Source: an uncultured Oscillospiraceae bacterium
GTDB lineage: Bacteria > Bacillota > Clostridia > Oscillospirales > Oscillospiraceae
Length of the DNA: 64,000 nt
Reading direction: 5' to 3'
Assembly (NCBI GenBank): GCA_947629915.1
Contig: CANRFN010000001.1
Coordinates: 1 to 64,000 of the forward strand
Shown here: positions 1 to 8,459 of the stretch, piece after piece
Position numbering within the stretch: the first letter of the stretch is position 1
How the letters are laid out: every line of letters begins with the position of its first letter
Notes under the pieces: model-generated
What the model was told of the DNA's origin: nothing
What the model saw: the letters and a program-made list of their open reading frames with translations, nothing else
Databases searched by the model: none
Translations under genes and position numbers: made by a program

Positions 1-6
1 GCCATG

Positions 7-36
7 AAAAAACAGCCCCGGGCATACCGAGGCTGT
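7..36 (-). terminator. Rho-independent terminator of the HU-like gene
   Basis: Read on the minus strand, an ACAGCC/GGCTGT stem with a GC-rich interior is followed directly by six T residues. It lies about 26 bases past the stop codon of the small minus-strand gene, so it most likely ends that transcript. Confidence 0.75.
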
Positions 37-62
37 CTCTGTATCAGGATAAAATGGAGCGG

Positions 63-401
63 TCAGGACCAGGGGAGCTGATCCTGGAAAAAGGCCTTTT
101 CCTCATCGTGGTAGGGAGATGGACTGGCAAAGGAGGCGATGCGGGACAGCACCGGGAAGACCGTGGAGCGCTTGGCGAGCATCTTGATGAACACATCGGT
201 AAAGCGCCGCACTTTTTCCTGTTCAATCCCGGAGCGCTGGGCGAGCTCCTCTACCAACTCCTCCCGGGTCATGTACTGGTGCGAGTGTAAGTCCGGCCCA
301 TGGCCTTTGACACGGGCTGCCTTCTCCTCCTGGGTACTGGAGGTGTTCGCCTCCACGATGATGGTTTCCTCTGCACGGGCCTCATTCTTGGGCTCTTTCA
401 A
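63..401 (-). CDS. Small hypothetical protein with an HU/IHF-like helical segment
   Basis: This is a 112-residue protein starting at TTG, with a GAGAGGGG Shine-Dalgarno sequence 8 bases upstream. Residues about 44-75 (MTREELVEELAQRSGIEQEK and the following helix) resemble the first two helices of HU-type nucleoid proteins. The beta-arm that binds DNA in HU is absent: the last 37 residues are unrelated and the protein is only slightly longer than HU. The first 40 residues are charged and probably disordered. A terminator follows the gene. It could be a diverged nucleoid-associated protein or an unrelated regulator with a similar helical hairpin. I cannot assign a function; the reading frame itself is reasonably supported by its ribosome binding site and terminator. 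Confidence 0.5.
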   Translation of the reverse strand: MKEPKNEARAEETIIVEANTSSTQEEKAARVKGHGPDLHSHQYMTREELVEELAQRSGIEQEKVRRFTDVFIKMLAKRSTVFPVLSRIASFASPSPYHDEEKAFFQDQLPWS

Positions 402-1045
402 TGCGGTCTACCCCTCTCAGCCGGCGATGCCGGTTCGGATTCGTTGTTGCCGTTCTAGCCGAAATCAGACATTTTGCGCCTCTGGCACACCAGAGCACGC
501 TCTTTCAGAATTCCCCTGTATCATACACCATTTGAAGAAAAAGTGAATCAAAAATACTTCGGCATTTCGAACAAACTTTTCCAGCTTTCATGGAAGGGAG
601 TGAAATGGACGTTTGTGCAGGAAAAGCACACAAAATCACAAGTTCGCTGGAAATAAATCCATAAAATTCCTTCCCTATCCCTGGTCTCAACCCCAGATGT
701 TGGGGATAGAACGCCGATGAATCGATTTTTTTCGGCAATTTCACCAAAGGAAATGAGCCTGTCTGTGCAAAATGGTCTCCTGCCGCCTTCAGAACGGTTC
801 CAACTCCTGTTTTGAAGAAAATCCTTGTTACGGCCACTTCTGTTGTATACAGCCTGCTCCCTGGCGCATGCTCTGCCTGGAATGCCTTTCTTTCCGGTAG
901 AAGAACTTGTACGGTGTGTGTGGTAACCTGTCAAGGGTGGCGGAATACTGATTTTCAGTGTGTTTCCACCGATTCACCCGGACTTTTGGAACCATTCAGG
1001 CCCTGTAGGGCTGCCTGGCGCACGTGTTCCTGATTGGGAGAGACA
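402..1045. other. Gene-poor intergenic region
   Basis: There is no convincing gene in about 640 bases. The open frames here are low-complexity in composition, lack good ribosome binding sites and resemble no family I know. It is more AT-rich than its surroundings and must hold the promoter of the HU-like gene on the left. It also contains a TTTGTGCA sequence near 611-621 and a small GC-rich hairpin near 998-1016. Confidence 0.5.
520..547 (-). promoter_or_regulatory. Possible sigma-A promoter for the HU-like gene
   Basis: On the minus strand, TTCACT (542-547) and TATGAT (520-525) are separated by 16 bases. The -10 is good and the -35 weak. It would give a leader of about 110 bases. Confidence 0.35.
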
Positions 1046-1074
1046 AGCGCCCCGCCGGGACCCGGCGGGGCGCT
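1046..1074 (-). terminator. GC-rich hairpin ending the ABC exporter operon
   Basis: A perfect 14-bp inverted repeat (AGCGCCCCGCCGGG and its complement) around a single base sits just past the stop codon of the permease gene. There is no clean T-run on the minus strand, only TTGTCTCTC, so termination may be inefficient or Rho-assisted. Confidence 0.65.
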
Positions 1075-1089
1075 CATGGGGAAAAACAG

Positions 1090-3822
1090 TCAGAAGGACT
1101 CGTTGCGGAGGTCTTCCGCCAGGTTGGCGTGCTGCACTTTGCGGGAGGCGTAGGCCATGGAGGCAAAGACCACCAGGAACACACTGCCCACGGCGATCAC
1201 CACGGCCTGCCACGGGATATAGAAGCTGACCACCACCACTCGGGAGACGATCCGCCAGATCACATAGGTCATGAGAACCGCGGCCGGAAGTCCCCACAGC
1301 AGTCCCCGCAGACCGTAGACCAGGCACTCGTAGTGGAGCATCTGCCGGAAGCCCTTCTGGGAGAGGCCCACGGAGCGGAGCATGGCAAACTCCCGCCGCC
1401 GGAGGTTCACGTTGGTGGAGATGGTGTTGAACACATTGGCCGCCGCGATGAGGGAGATCAGCACGATGAAGCCGTACGCGAAGACCCGCACCACCGTGGC
1501 GAGGGATCTGGGCATCTGGGAGTCCGCGTCCAGGTAGTCCCCGGAGAGCTGCAGGGCATCCGCCAACGCCACCAGATCCTGTCCGGCGCTGGCGCTCTCC
1601 ACCAGGAACTCATAGTCGAAGACGGCGTCTGCGGTGCGCTCCTCTCCCAGGACCACACTTATCCGGGACAGCGGCAGGAAAAGGATCGGGTCCGTGGTGG
1701 CAAAGGCGAAGGGGACCTTCTCCACCGCCGCCCGGATCGTATAGAACGTGCTGGTGGTGGCCTCTGCCTTGGGGAGGATCATGGCCTGGCTGCGGTCCAG
1801 ATCCTCCGGGGTGAATCCGTGCTCGTGCTCCTCGTAGAACTGGTCCAGATAGTCCTGGGGATAGTAGAGGTAGGACGTGGTGTCGGTGGCGCTGTCGTAC
1901 TGCTCATCGTACTGCACATAGCCGGGATAGTCCTTGACGAAGATCACCTCCACCTCCTGGGGGAATGCGCTGTCCCGCAGCACCTTCCAGCTGCCGTAGT
2001 GGCGCTGGTCGTTGGCGTCCGAGTAGGTGGTGGCGATGGTGTTGTACAGCACCGCCGCCGGGTGTTCCAGGTCCTGGTAGTCCGCCGGGTTCAGGCCGTT
2101 GTCCCGGCACATCTTCCAGAACACATCGTCCTGCAGGAACACGGTACGCAAGTTGGGGACCTGCACGTCTCCGGCCGCATTCTCATAGAGGCTGTACAGG
2201 AATCCCTGGTCCTCCGCATCCAGGACCTCCTGGGTGTACGCGTCCTTGGGGAAGGCGTTCCCCGTGTTGGTGCTGACAAAATAGAGCCCGTTCTCTACCC
2301 CGTCTTTCTCCATAAAAGCGGCAAAGGTCTGTTCCGGGTCCTCCCGCGGCAGGTCTGGGTCCGGGTACCGGCCGATCACCCGCACATCGGACTGGGAGTC
2401 CCCCATGATCATGGTATCGATGGTGTCTGTGAGGTAGGAGCAGAAGGAGAAGGCGGACACAAAGAGGGCCACGCTGAGAAAGAGGGACATCACCGTTGCC
2501 CTCCGGCGCCTGCGGTCCCGGCGGAAGCTCTTGGCCGCCATCAGGCCGGGGAATCCGAACAGCTTCTGGATCAGCGGGGACACCTTCACATCTTTGGCCG
2601 CGATCCTGGCACTGCCGTTTTGCCGGATCGCCTGGATGGCGTTCATACGCACCGCCTTCCGGGCGGGCAGCCAGGCGGAGAGCAGCACCGTGACAAGGCA
2701 GATCCCGGAGGCCAGAAGCAGCAGTCCCGGGTGGGGGATGAGGCCGATCCGGGTGGAGAGGCCGCTGTAGTACATCAGGTTTGCAAAGGTGTCCCGCAGC
2801 AGATACAGGGTGACGCCGATGCCGGTGCAGCCGATGAGAAGCCCCAATGGGATGCCCACTACACAGAGCATGGCTGCCTCGGTGAGGACGGTAAAGCGAA
2901 GCTGCTTTGCCGTGGCGCCGATGGATTTCAGGATGCCGAACTGGTGAATCCGCTCCGCCACCGAGATGGAGAAGGCGTTGTAGATGAGGGCGATGGAGCC
3001 GAAGGCCACGAGAAATACCAGCACCCCCACGAGGCCGTACAGCATCACCATCAGCCCCGGGGCCACCACCCCGTACAGCCGCAGTAGATTGCCGTGGCTG
3101 TATGTCTGCATGTCCTGGGGCAGGGACTGGGTGAAGGCATCGTACTTGCTGGGATTTTTCAGGGTGAAGAACAGCCGGTAATAGCCGGTGCCCTCCCCGC
3201 CCACCAGGAAAAAGTAGTTGGCGGAGACGCCGGACATGATGCCGAAGGCAAAGCCATCGTAGAAGCCGGTAACCGTGAAAGTCTTGTCCACGGTGTCCTG
3301 GATCAGCTCCGCAGAATCGCCATAGGTCCACTCGTGGTCCTCCAGCTCCCTGCCGCTGTTGTCCACCCGCCGGCCCACCGCCAGGGTGATGGTGCTCCCC
3401 AAGGGATAGGCATTTGTCAGGGAACCGTAGTTGGGAAGGGCGATCTCCTCCGCCGTCTCCGGCATGCGCCCCTGGAGAAACCGGAGGCTGGTCATGTCTT
3501 CAAAGCCATCTCCCACGGCGGCGAGAAATGCGGTGTTGTCCCACAGCATGGCCCAGCCGGCGCCCTGATACCAGCTGGACGCATCCATCTCAGACCGGGC
3601 CTGGAGGGACTGCATCTCCTCCCTGCTGTGTACCTCGATGATGCCGTTGTATTTGCCTTCGTTCTCCGCCATGGCCCGCCGGAGGTAGGTGAGGCCGCTG
3701 TATGCCCCCTCGATCACCGCGGTGAAGAGGGACATGGACAGCACAATGCCGATGATGGTCACCAAGGTCCGGGTGGGGCTGCGCTTCAGGCTCTGAGAGG
3801 CATATCGCGTGAATACCTTCAT
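1090..3822 (-). CDS. FtsX/MacB-type ABC transporter permease
   Basis: This is a 910-residue inner-membrane permease of an ABC exporter. A membrane segment near residues 17-38 is followed by a large extracytoplasmic domain, then an FtsX block of three helices around residues 260-380. The family signature is visible there (ISVAERIHQFGILKSIGAT). A second extracytoplasmic domain and a second three-helix block (near the end, LRRREFAMLRSVG) complete a duplicated FtsX architecture. The start ATG overlaps the stop of the ATPase gene by three bases (ATGA), so translation is coupled. Placement after a response regulator and kinase suggests an envelope-stress or peptide-resistance exporter of the BceAB/MacB kind. 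The substrate cannot be read from sequence. Confidence 0.92.
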   Translation of the reverse strand: MKVFTRYASQSLKRSPTRTLVTIIGIVLSMSLFTAVIEGAYSGLTYLRRAMAENEGKYNGIIEVHSREEMQSLQARSEMDASSWYQGAGWAMLWDNTAFLAAVGDGFEDMTSLRFLQGRMPETAEEIALPNYGSLTNAYPLGSTITLAVGRRVDNSGRELEDHEWTYGDSAELIQDTVDKTFTVTGFYDGFAFGIMSGVSANYFFLVGGEGTGYYRLFFTLKNPSKYDAFTQSLPQDMQTYSHGNLLRLYGVVAPGLMVMLYGLVGVLVFLVAFGSIALIYNAFSISVAERIHQFGILKSIGATAKQLRFTVLTEAAMLCVVGIPLGLLIGCTGIGVTLYLLRDTFANLMYYSGLSTRIGLIPHPGLLLLASGICLVTVLLSAWLPARKAVRMNAIQAIRQNGSARIAAKDVKVSPLIQKLFGFPGLMAAKSFRRDRRRRRATVMSLFLSVALFVSAFSFCSYLTDTIDTMIMGDSQSDVRVIGRYPDPDLPREDPEQTFAAFMEKDGVENGLYFVSTNTGNAFPKDAYTQEVLDAEDQGFLYSLYENAAGDVQVPNLRTVFLQDDVFWKMCRDNGLNPADYQDLEHPAAVLYNTIATTYSDANDQRHYGSWKVLRDSAFPQEVEVIFVKDYPGYVQYDEQYDSATDTTSYLYYPQDYLDQFYEEHEHGFTPEDLDRSQAMILPKAEATTSTFYTIRAAVEKVPFAFATTDPILFLPLSRISVVLGEERTADAVFDYEFLVESASAGQDLVALADALQLSGDYLDADSQMPRSLATVVRVFAYGFIVLISLIAAANVFNTISTNVNLRRREFAMLRSVGLSQKGFRQMLHYECLVYGLRGLLWGLPAAVLMTYVIWRIVSRVVVVSFYIPWQAVVIAVGSVFLVVFASMAYASRKVQHANLAEDLRNESF

Positions 3823-4511
3823 CTCCCTGCCTCCCGGATGCGCTCCTCCCGGACAATCTTGCCGTCTTCGATGGCCAGGATCCGGTCTGCCTGCAGGGCG
3901 ATGGACTCATCGTGGGTGATCACCACCAGGGTCTGGTTGTACTTCCGGTTGGACTCCTTCAGAAGCTGTACGATCTCCGCGCTGTTGCGGGAGTCCAGGT
4001 TGCCGGTGGGCTCATCTGCCAGCACTACGGTGGGGGCATTCATCAGGGCACGGCCGATGGACACCCGCTGCTGCTGGCCGCCGCTCAGCTGACTGGGCAG
4101 GTTGTGCTGCCGGTCTTTCAGCCCCAGCACATCCAGCAGCTCCTCCAGCCGCCTCTGGTTCACCCGCCGCCCGTCCATGAGCACGGGGAGCGTCATGTTC
4201 TCCACCACGTCCAGCACCGGGATCAGGTTGTAGAACTGGTAGATGAGGCCCACCTGCCGGCGGCGGAAGATGGCCAGCTTCTCCTCGTTCTGGGCGTATA
4301 CGTCCTCCCCGTTCACCCACACCTTGCCAGAGGTGGGCCGGTCCACCCCGCCCACCACATGGAGCAGCGTGGACTTGCCGGAGCCGGACGGGCCGATCAC
4401 CGCCACAAACTCTCCCTGCTCCACAGAGAAAGAGACGCCGTCTAATGCGCGGACCTCGCTCTCCCCCTTGCCGTATACCTTTACCAGGTTCTCCACCCGT
4501 AGAATTTCCAA
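3819..4511 (-). CDS. ABC transporter ATPase (LolD/MacB family)
   Basis: This 230-residue ATPase energises the FtsX-type permease encoded immediately downstream. Walker A is GPSGSGKS (residues 40-47), the signature is LSGGQQQR, and Walker B is in VVLADEPTGNLDSR, the wording typical of the LolD/BceA/MacB branch. I place the start at TTG because a GAGGAGG ribosome binding site lies 8 bases upstream; an in-frame extension to 4640 would run through the upstream palindromes and has no such site. A 134-base gap separates it from the kinase gene, and that gap holds two copies of a 13-bp palindrome. This hints at a separate or additional promoter for the exporter pair. Confidence 0.93.
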   Translation of the reverse strand: MEILRVENLVKVYGKGESEVRALDGVSFSVEQGEFVAVIGPSGSGKSTLLHVVGGVDRPTSGKVWVNGEDVYAQNEEKLAIFRRRQVGLIYQFYNLIPVLDVVENMTLPVLMDGRRVNQRRLEELLDVLGLKDRQHNLPSQLSGGQQQRVSIGRALMNAPTVVLADEPTGNLDSRNSAEIVQLLKESNRKYNQTLVVITHDESIALQADRILAIEDGKIVREERIREAGR

Positions 4512-4592
4512 TGGGATTCCCTCCTCAGGATTGTTTCCCCCACAGGATACCCCCGCAAAGTGACACTTCGGTGACAGCCTCACCCAAAAAGA

Positions 4593-4631
4593 TGCACAAA
4601 GTGCAACTGAAATCCAGCGACACTTTGTGCA
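4593..4631. promoter_or_regulatory. Pair of TGCACAAAGTGCA-type palindromes, likely operator
   Basis: Site A (4593-4605) is TGCACAAAGTGCA, a perfect 5-bp palindrome around AAA. Site B (4619-4631) reads GACACTTTGTGCA, the same motif with two changes. Their centres are 26 bp apart, close to 2.5 helical turns. They lie between the kinase gene and the ABC ATPase gene. A third copy abuts the ogt promoter at 40480-40492. The binding protein is unknown. Confidence 0.5.
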
Positions 4632-4645
4632 CCTTATCATTTTGC

Positions 4646-5653
4646 TCAGATCACACTCTTGTAGAACCGCAGGACGAACCGGGCGCCGCCCTCCGGGGCG
4701 TTTTCCGCGGTGAGGGTGCCGCCCTGCTCCGAGACGATGCTCCGGGCCAGGGCCAGCCCGATGCCCACGCTCTCCGGGGCGGCGTTCTTGCCCCGGTAAA
4801 AGCGCTCAAAGAGATGGGGGATGTCCTCCGGGAGAAAGCCCTCCCCGGTATCCTGCACCGTGAGCTCGGTGTAGAGGGCGTTGTCTGTGCAGCAGACAGA
4901 CACCGTGCCCCCCGCCGGGGTGTGCTCCATGCAGTTTTTCAAAAGGTTCCCGATGGCCTCCGTGGTCCAGGCGGGGTCGGTGTGGAGAGATGCATCGCCG
5001 AGTTGCAGCTGTAGGGTCTGCCCCCGGAGCTCCATGGGGATGGCCAGGGGATCGGACGCCCGCCGTACGAGATCGGATACCGCAACCCGCTCCTGGCGGA
5101 AGGTCACGGTGCTGGCATCGATCTTGCTCATCTTCAGAAGGGCCTCGGTGAGCCACTCCATCCGCTGCAGCTGCCGCCGCACCACCCGGGTGTGGGCCAG
5201 CCGCCGCTCGAACGTCAGGTCCTCCTCTGCCAGAAGAGCGGTCTGCAGGGTGAGGGCCGTGAGGGGCGTGCGGAACTGGTGGAAGATGTCCTCCATGGCC
5301 TGGGCCAGCTTTTTCTTGTCCTCCTGGGCCTGGGCGGTCTGCTCCTGCATGCGGACGGTGAGCTTTCGAATCTCGCTCTGCAGGATGGAGAGCTCCCCCT
5401 CCGCACTCTCCGCGATGAGGGCGGTGCGCTGACCGAAGAGAATGGCATCGATCTCAGAGGCCAGCTGCTCCATGGCCCGGTACCGCCGGGCGGCCTGATA
5501 GAGGTGGAGGGCGGTGAGAGCGGCCCCCAGAAGGAGGAGAAGCAGGCCGGCTGTGGGGTGCCATACCGCCCCCGCAATGGCAAAGAGAACCACGATGGCG
5601 AGATAGCCAATCGTCTCCTGCCGGAGCTCCCTGTTGCGCAGCAACGCTCTCAT
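4646..5653 (-). CDS. Sensor histidine kinase
   Basis: This 335-residue membrane kinase has two closely spaced transmembrane helices near residues 15-32 and 34-50 and no sizeable extracellular sensor. That is the intramembrane-sensing layout common in BceS-like kinases, which often sense through their partner transporter. The dimerisation/phosphoacceptor motif is FHQFRTPL with His125. The ATPase domain has an N box (NLLKNCMEH), a G1 box (DTGEG) and a G2 box (GIGLAL). The start ATG lies one base after the response regulator stop (TGAGATG), so the pair is translationally coupled. It probably phosphorylates the neighbouring OmpR-type regulator. Confidence 0.93.
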   Translation of the reverse strand: MRALLRNRELRQETIGYLAIVVLFAIAGAVWHPTAGLLLLLLGAALTALHLYQAARRYRAMEQLASEIDAILFGQRTALIAESAEGELSILQSEIRKLTVRMQEQTAQAQEDKKKLAQAMEDIFHQFRTPLTALTLQTALLAEEDLTFERRLAHTRVVRRQLQRMEWLTEALLKMSKIDASTVTFRQERVAVSDLVRRASDPLAIPMELRGQTLQLQLGDASLHTDPAWTTEAIGNLLKNCMEHTPAGGTVSVCCTDNALYTELTVQDTGEGFLPEDIPHLFERFYRGKNAAPESVGIGLALARSIVSEQGGTLTAENAPEGGARFVLRFYKSVI

Positions 5654-5654
5654 C

Positions 5655-6320
5655 TCAGTCCACCCGGTATCCCAGACCCCGGACCGTCTTGATGATGGCG
5701 GGGTTGCGGGGGTCGTCCTCCAGCTTCTCCCGGAGCCGTTTGATGTAGACGGTGAGGGTGTTGTCGTTCACAAAGTCGCTGTCTATATCCCAGAGCTCCT
5801 CCAGCAGCTGGTTGCGGGTGCGAAGGGTGCCCCGCCGGGAGACCAGTGCGCTGAGAAGGCGAAATTCCAGGGCAGACAGCGGCACCTCCTGTCCCCCTTT
5901 GGAGACGGTGCCCCGCTCCGGGTCCAGCCGCACATTGCCCGGCAGCTCCACCGCGGCGTTCCGCCCGTGGCGGCGCAGCACACTGCGCATCCGGGACACC
6001 AGCTCCCGGGGCCGGAAGGGCTTGGAGATGTAGTCATCGGCGCCCATGTCCAGGCCGGCCACCACGCTGTTCTCATCGGCGGAGGCGGTGAGAAAGATCA
6101 CGGGGACGCCCCGCTGTCTGGCCAAGGTACAGACCCCAAAGCCGCTGCCGTCCTGCAGGGCCAGGTCGATGAGGGCGAGGTCAAAGGACTGCTCCTGCAG
6201 CAACCTGTCCGCAGCCCGCTCCCCCGGGGCGGAGACGGTCTCCCAGCCCTCCCCCGCCAGATACTCCGTCAGGGCTGATACGATGGCGCTGTCGTCCTCT
6301 GTGAGCAAAACCCGCGGCAT
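5655..6320 (-). CDS. OmpR/PhoB-family response regulator
   Basis: This 221-residue DNA-binding response regulator has a receiver domain (residues 1-115) with acidic residues E8, D9 and D10, phosphoacceptor Asp52, the LTAS threonine and the conserved lysine in SKPFRP. A winged-helix domain follows (about 125-221) with the typical recognition region NTLTVYIKRLREKLE and the wing ending KTVRGLGYR. The gene is first in a four-gene cluster with the kinase, ATPase and permease, its likely partner and targets. A GGAGAGGAG ribosome binding site precedes the ATG. No clear sigma-A promoter was found in the 105 bases upstream, which hold a strong hairpin. Confidence 0.94.
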   Translation of the reverse strand: MPRVLLTEDDSAIVSALTEYLAGEGWETVSAPGERAADRLLQEQSFDLALIDLALQDGSGFGVCTLARQRGVPVIFLTASADENSVVAGLDMGADDYISKPFRPRELVSRMRSVLRRHGRNAAVELPGNVRLDPERGTVSKGGQEVPLSALEFRLLSALVSRRGTLRTRNQLLEELWDIDSDFVNDNTLTVYIKRLREKLEDDPRNPAIIKTVRGLGYRVD

Positions 6321-6368
6321 GGCACTTTTTCTCCTCTCCGCATCCGCATTTGGGATGGCATCTATGAC

Positions 6369-6403
6369 TTGGCACTGGACGCAGATGCCGCATCCAGTGC
6401 CAA
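6369..6403 (-). terminator. 14-bp intergenic stem-loop without T-run
   Basis: TTGGCACTGGA and its complement form a perfect 11-bp arm. On the minus-strand RNA the stem extends to 14 bp through a G-U pair, with a 7-base loop. It lies between the DUF1292 gene and the response regulator gene, so it could terminate the former or act as an operator or processing site for the latter. No poly-U follows. Confidence 0.45.
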
Positions 6404-6425
6404 TGGGGTTCGGGCTATTGTGAAA

Positions 6426-6767
6426 TCAGTCCTCGAAGTCGAAGACGCCCTGGTTCCGCTCCTTGAAGAGCTGGTACACCTTTTCCTCCAGGGCCTCGTC
6501 CTCCAGATCCTCGTAGAGGTCGTAGTCCTCGTCCTCGGGGTCGGTTACGCAGCGGACGATCAGCACGCCCTCTTCCTCCGCGTCTTCTCCCTCCAGGGGC
6601 AGAAGCACCGCATAGTCCACGTCATCCATGGTGACGAGGTCCAGATACAGGTAGTCTGCGGGGCCGTCCTCGCTCTCCAGGGTGATGACATCGAAGCCCT
6701 CGCCATCGTTGGTGGTCTCGATCTCAATCTCGTCCTCGGTGGGGTTGTTGTTGCGCTGGTCTTCCAT
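6426..6767 (-). CDS. DUF1292 family protein (YrzB-like)
   Basis: This 113-residue, very acidic protein contains the DUF1292 core: an ITLESEDG strand, DYLYLDLVTMDD-type segment and GEDAEEEGVLIVR. I chose the start at MEDQRNNN because GGAAGGAG lies 7 bases upstream; an upstream in-frame start lies inside that ribosome binding site region. Family members such as B. subtilis YrzB are usually next to yrrK or yrzL, which is not so here. The function of the family is unknown. It follows the flavodoxin-like gene after 57 bases on the same strand and may be cotranscribed with it. Confidence 0.88.
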   Translation of the reverse strand: MEDQRNNNPTEDEIEIETTNDGEGFDVITLESEDGPADYLYLDLVTMDDVDYAVLLPLEGEDAEEEGVLIVRCVTDPEDEDYDLYEDLEDEALEEKVYQLFKERNQGVFDFED

Positions 6768-6824
6768 AACAATCTCCTTCCTGTGCATGTGGTGGAATCT
6801 AAAACAGGCCTTTTGCCGCCGCGC

Positions 6825-8192
6825 TCAGGGCTTTTGGCCCTGCTGCATGGCGGCCCGGGCCTTGTTCAGAACTTTTTGGTAGGGCATCAGCATGCCCTCG
6901 GTCATCTTGCCGCCCATCTTCGCCTTCAGCCTGGGATTGGCCAACATGGCTCCAACGAGATACATGGCGCACATCTTGGGCCAGTGTTTCTGGGGGAAGT
7001 CATCGTACATCCCGTGGGCTTTGTAGAACTTGTGGTCTGCCCGCATCAATCCCTGCATCTCCCAGATCAGGTCCCGGAAGATCTTGCGGCCGCCCACGCC
7101 GTAGTAGTTGGCGGGCTGTTGGTACTGGTGGGTGATGGCGTAGAAGAGTTTGGCCGCCATGGCATCGATCTCCCCGTCCGGGTCCACCTCATCACAGGCG
7201 ATGCCGGCGAGGTAATTGCCGCCCACCTGGGGCTCTGCCTCCAGCACCATCCGGAGGTTCTCCTCCCGGCTGAGATCGCCGGAGACCAGGTAGCCCATGG
7301 GCAGTCCCTCCGTGACGGTCCGGTGGCCGTTGCAGAACTGGCGGTCATCGTAGAGCTTGAACCGGTACCCCTTGGAGTGGTCCCGCACGGTGAAAGCCGT
7401 GACGATGGCCTGTCCCTTTTGGATCTTCTCCCGGAGCAGCTGGGTGAACCCGTCCTGGTAGATGCAGGTGCCGTCCACGGCGCAGTTGAAGCAGCCGAGG
7501 CAACCGCCCTGGATGGGAAAGTCCAGGATGTTCACCACGGTGGTCTTCAGGGGCATGGACGCACAGAAACGGTCGATCATGGCCTGCAGCTGGGTGTCCT
7601 CCGGCCCGCAGTCCGTCACCAGGATCACATTGCCGGTCTTGGCGGAGATAGATGTCGCCGGGGTGACAGGAACGTGCTTTGCCGGTGCGGGCGGGGCGCC
7701 CGGCGGGTCTGCGATGCCCTGCTCCGTCTTCCAGATGAGGGACGCGAAGAAGTCCCGGGCCTCCTTCTGGCCTTTGGCGGTGGTGAGGTCCTCCATGTCG
7801 GCGCTGAGCCCGTCCACAAACCGCATGCCCACCTCAGCGCAGTTGTCCCGGATGAACCGGTGGGCCGTGATATCGTAGAAGTGCTTGGAGGTGGACACCT
7901 GCGCACAGTACTTCCCCTGCACCGCCTCCGGGTGCGCCTTCATCAGCTCGATGAAGCGGTGCAGCTGGCTCGGCACCACAAAGGTGTACACCGGATAGCT
8001 GAAGAGCACCAGATCGGCTTTCTCCAGTGCGTCCAGCGCCTTGGTAAAGTCCTTTTCCAGGTAGCGGATCTGCGCCCCGGCGTGGAGATATTCAAACGTG
8101 TGCTCCGGGTGGAGAATCTCCCAGTAGAGCACGGTCTGGAGGGTGATGCTGTTCTTTCCTTTGGGGCTTCCGTTCACTACTAAAATGTGCAT
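6825..8192 (-). CDS. Tandem flavodoxin-like NAD(P)H oxidoreductase
   Basis: This is a 455-residue protein made of two flavodoxin-fold modules. The first (residues 1-180) starts with the FMN-binding strand and loop MHILVVNGSPKG. The second starts near residue 200 (NVILVTD) and carries a cysteine group GGCLGCFNC plus C243, giving Cys231, Cys234, Cys237 and Cys243. That spacing recalls the C-x2-C-x2-C motif of NADPH-dependent FMN reductases of anaerobes. The start is set by a GAAGGA site before ATG; an upstream extension is unsupported. A good promoter lies at 8236-8264. It probably uses FMN to reduce an unknown acceptor. The fusion of two modules is less common than single-domain relatives. Confidence 0.82.
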   Translation of the reverse strand: MHILVVNGSPKGKNSITLQTVLYWEILHPEHTFEYLHAGAQIRYLEKDFTKALDALEKADLVLFSYPVYTFVVPSQLHRFIELMKAHPEAVQGKYCAQVSTSKHFYDITAHRFIRDNCAEVGMRFVDGLSADMEDLTTAKGQKEARDFFASLIWKTEQGIADPPGAPPAPAKHVPVTPATSISAKTGNVILVTDCGPEDTQLQAMIDRFCASMPLKTTVVNILDFPIQGGCLGCFNCAVDGTCIYQDGFTQLLREKIQKGQAIVTAFTVRDHSKGYRFKLYDDRQFCNGHRTVTEGLPMGYLVSGDLSREENLRMVLEAEPQVGGNYLAGIACDEVDPDGEIDAMAAKLFYAITHQYQQPANYYGVGGRKIFRDLIWEMQGLMRADHKFYKAHGMYDDFPQKHWPKMCAMYLVGAMLANPRLKAKMGGKMTEGMLMPYQKVLNKARAAMQQGQKP

Positions 8193-8235
8193 TCTCACGC
8201 GTCCTTCCACGGCAGGTTCGGATCCCTGCCTCCCC

Positions 8236-8264
8236 ATAGTAGCGCATCGGCGGCGGTTTTTCAA
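8236..8264 (-). promoter_or_regulatory. Sigma-A promoter of the flavodoxin-like gene
   Basis: On the minus strand TTGAAA (8259-8264) and TACTAT (8236-8241) are separated by exactly 17 bases, about 45 bases upstream of the start codon. Confidence 0.7.
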
Positions 8265-8459
8265 GAGGATTTGTTAGCTGGTTCCGCCAAAATGTGTCCG
8301 CCCAGGGGAAACAGATTGCCCTGCCGTGCCGGTGTTTCTCCTTTTCCCTATTGATACAGCGCGGAGCCGCGCTATTTCGCTCCTGATCGGCCACTGTACT
8401 TTGCCCGCAGGAAAAAGTGTCTCCCCGGAAAAATGCATCTGGTATCCCGGCCCGCTTTG

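Noticed and set aside
611..634. TTTGTGCA plus GCACACAAA as a possible fourth copy of the TGCACAAAGT motif
   Set aside because: Only eight bases match, the palindrome is broken by a two-base insertion, and no promoter lies next to it.
505..934. Two overlapping minus-strand open frames in the leftmost intergenic region
   Set aside because: Neither has a ribosome binding site or recognisable sequence, and composition is unlike the real genes.
1024..3087. Very long open frame on the plus strand opposite the ABC permease
   Set aside because: It is antisense to a clear FtsX permease, has His/Gly/Val-rich composition typical of a shadow frame in GC-rich DNA, and lacks a ribosome binding site.
4512..4640. 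N-terminal extension of the ABC ATPase to 4640
   Set aside because: It would run through the palindromes and lacks a ribosome binding site; homologues start at the TTG with GAGGAGG upstream.
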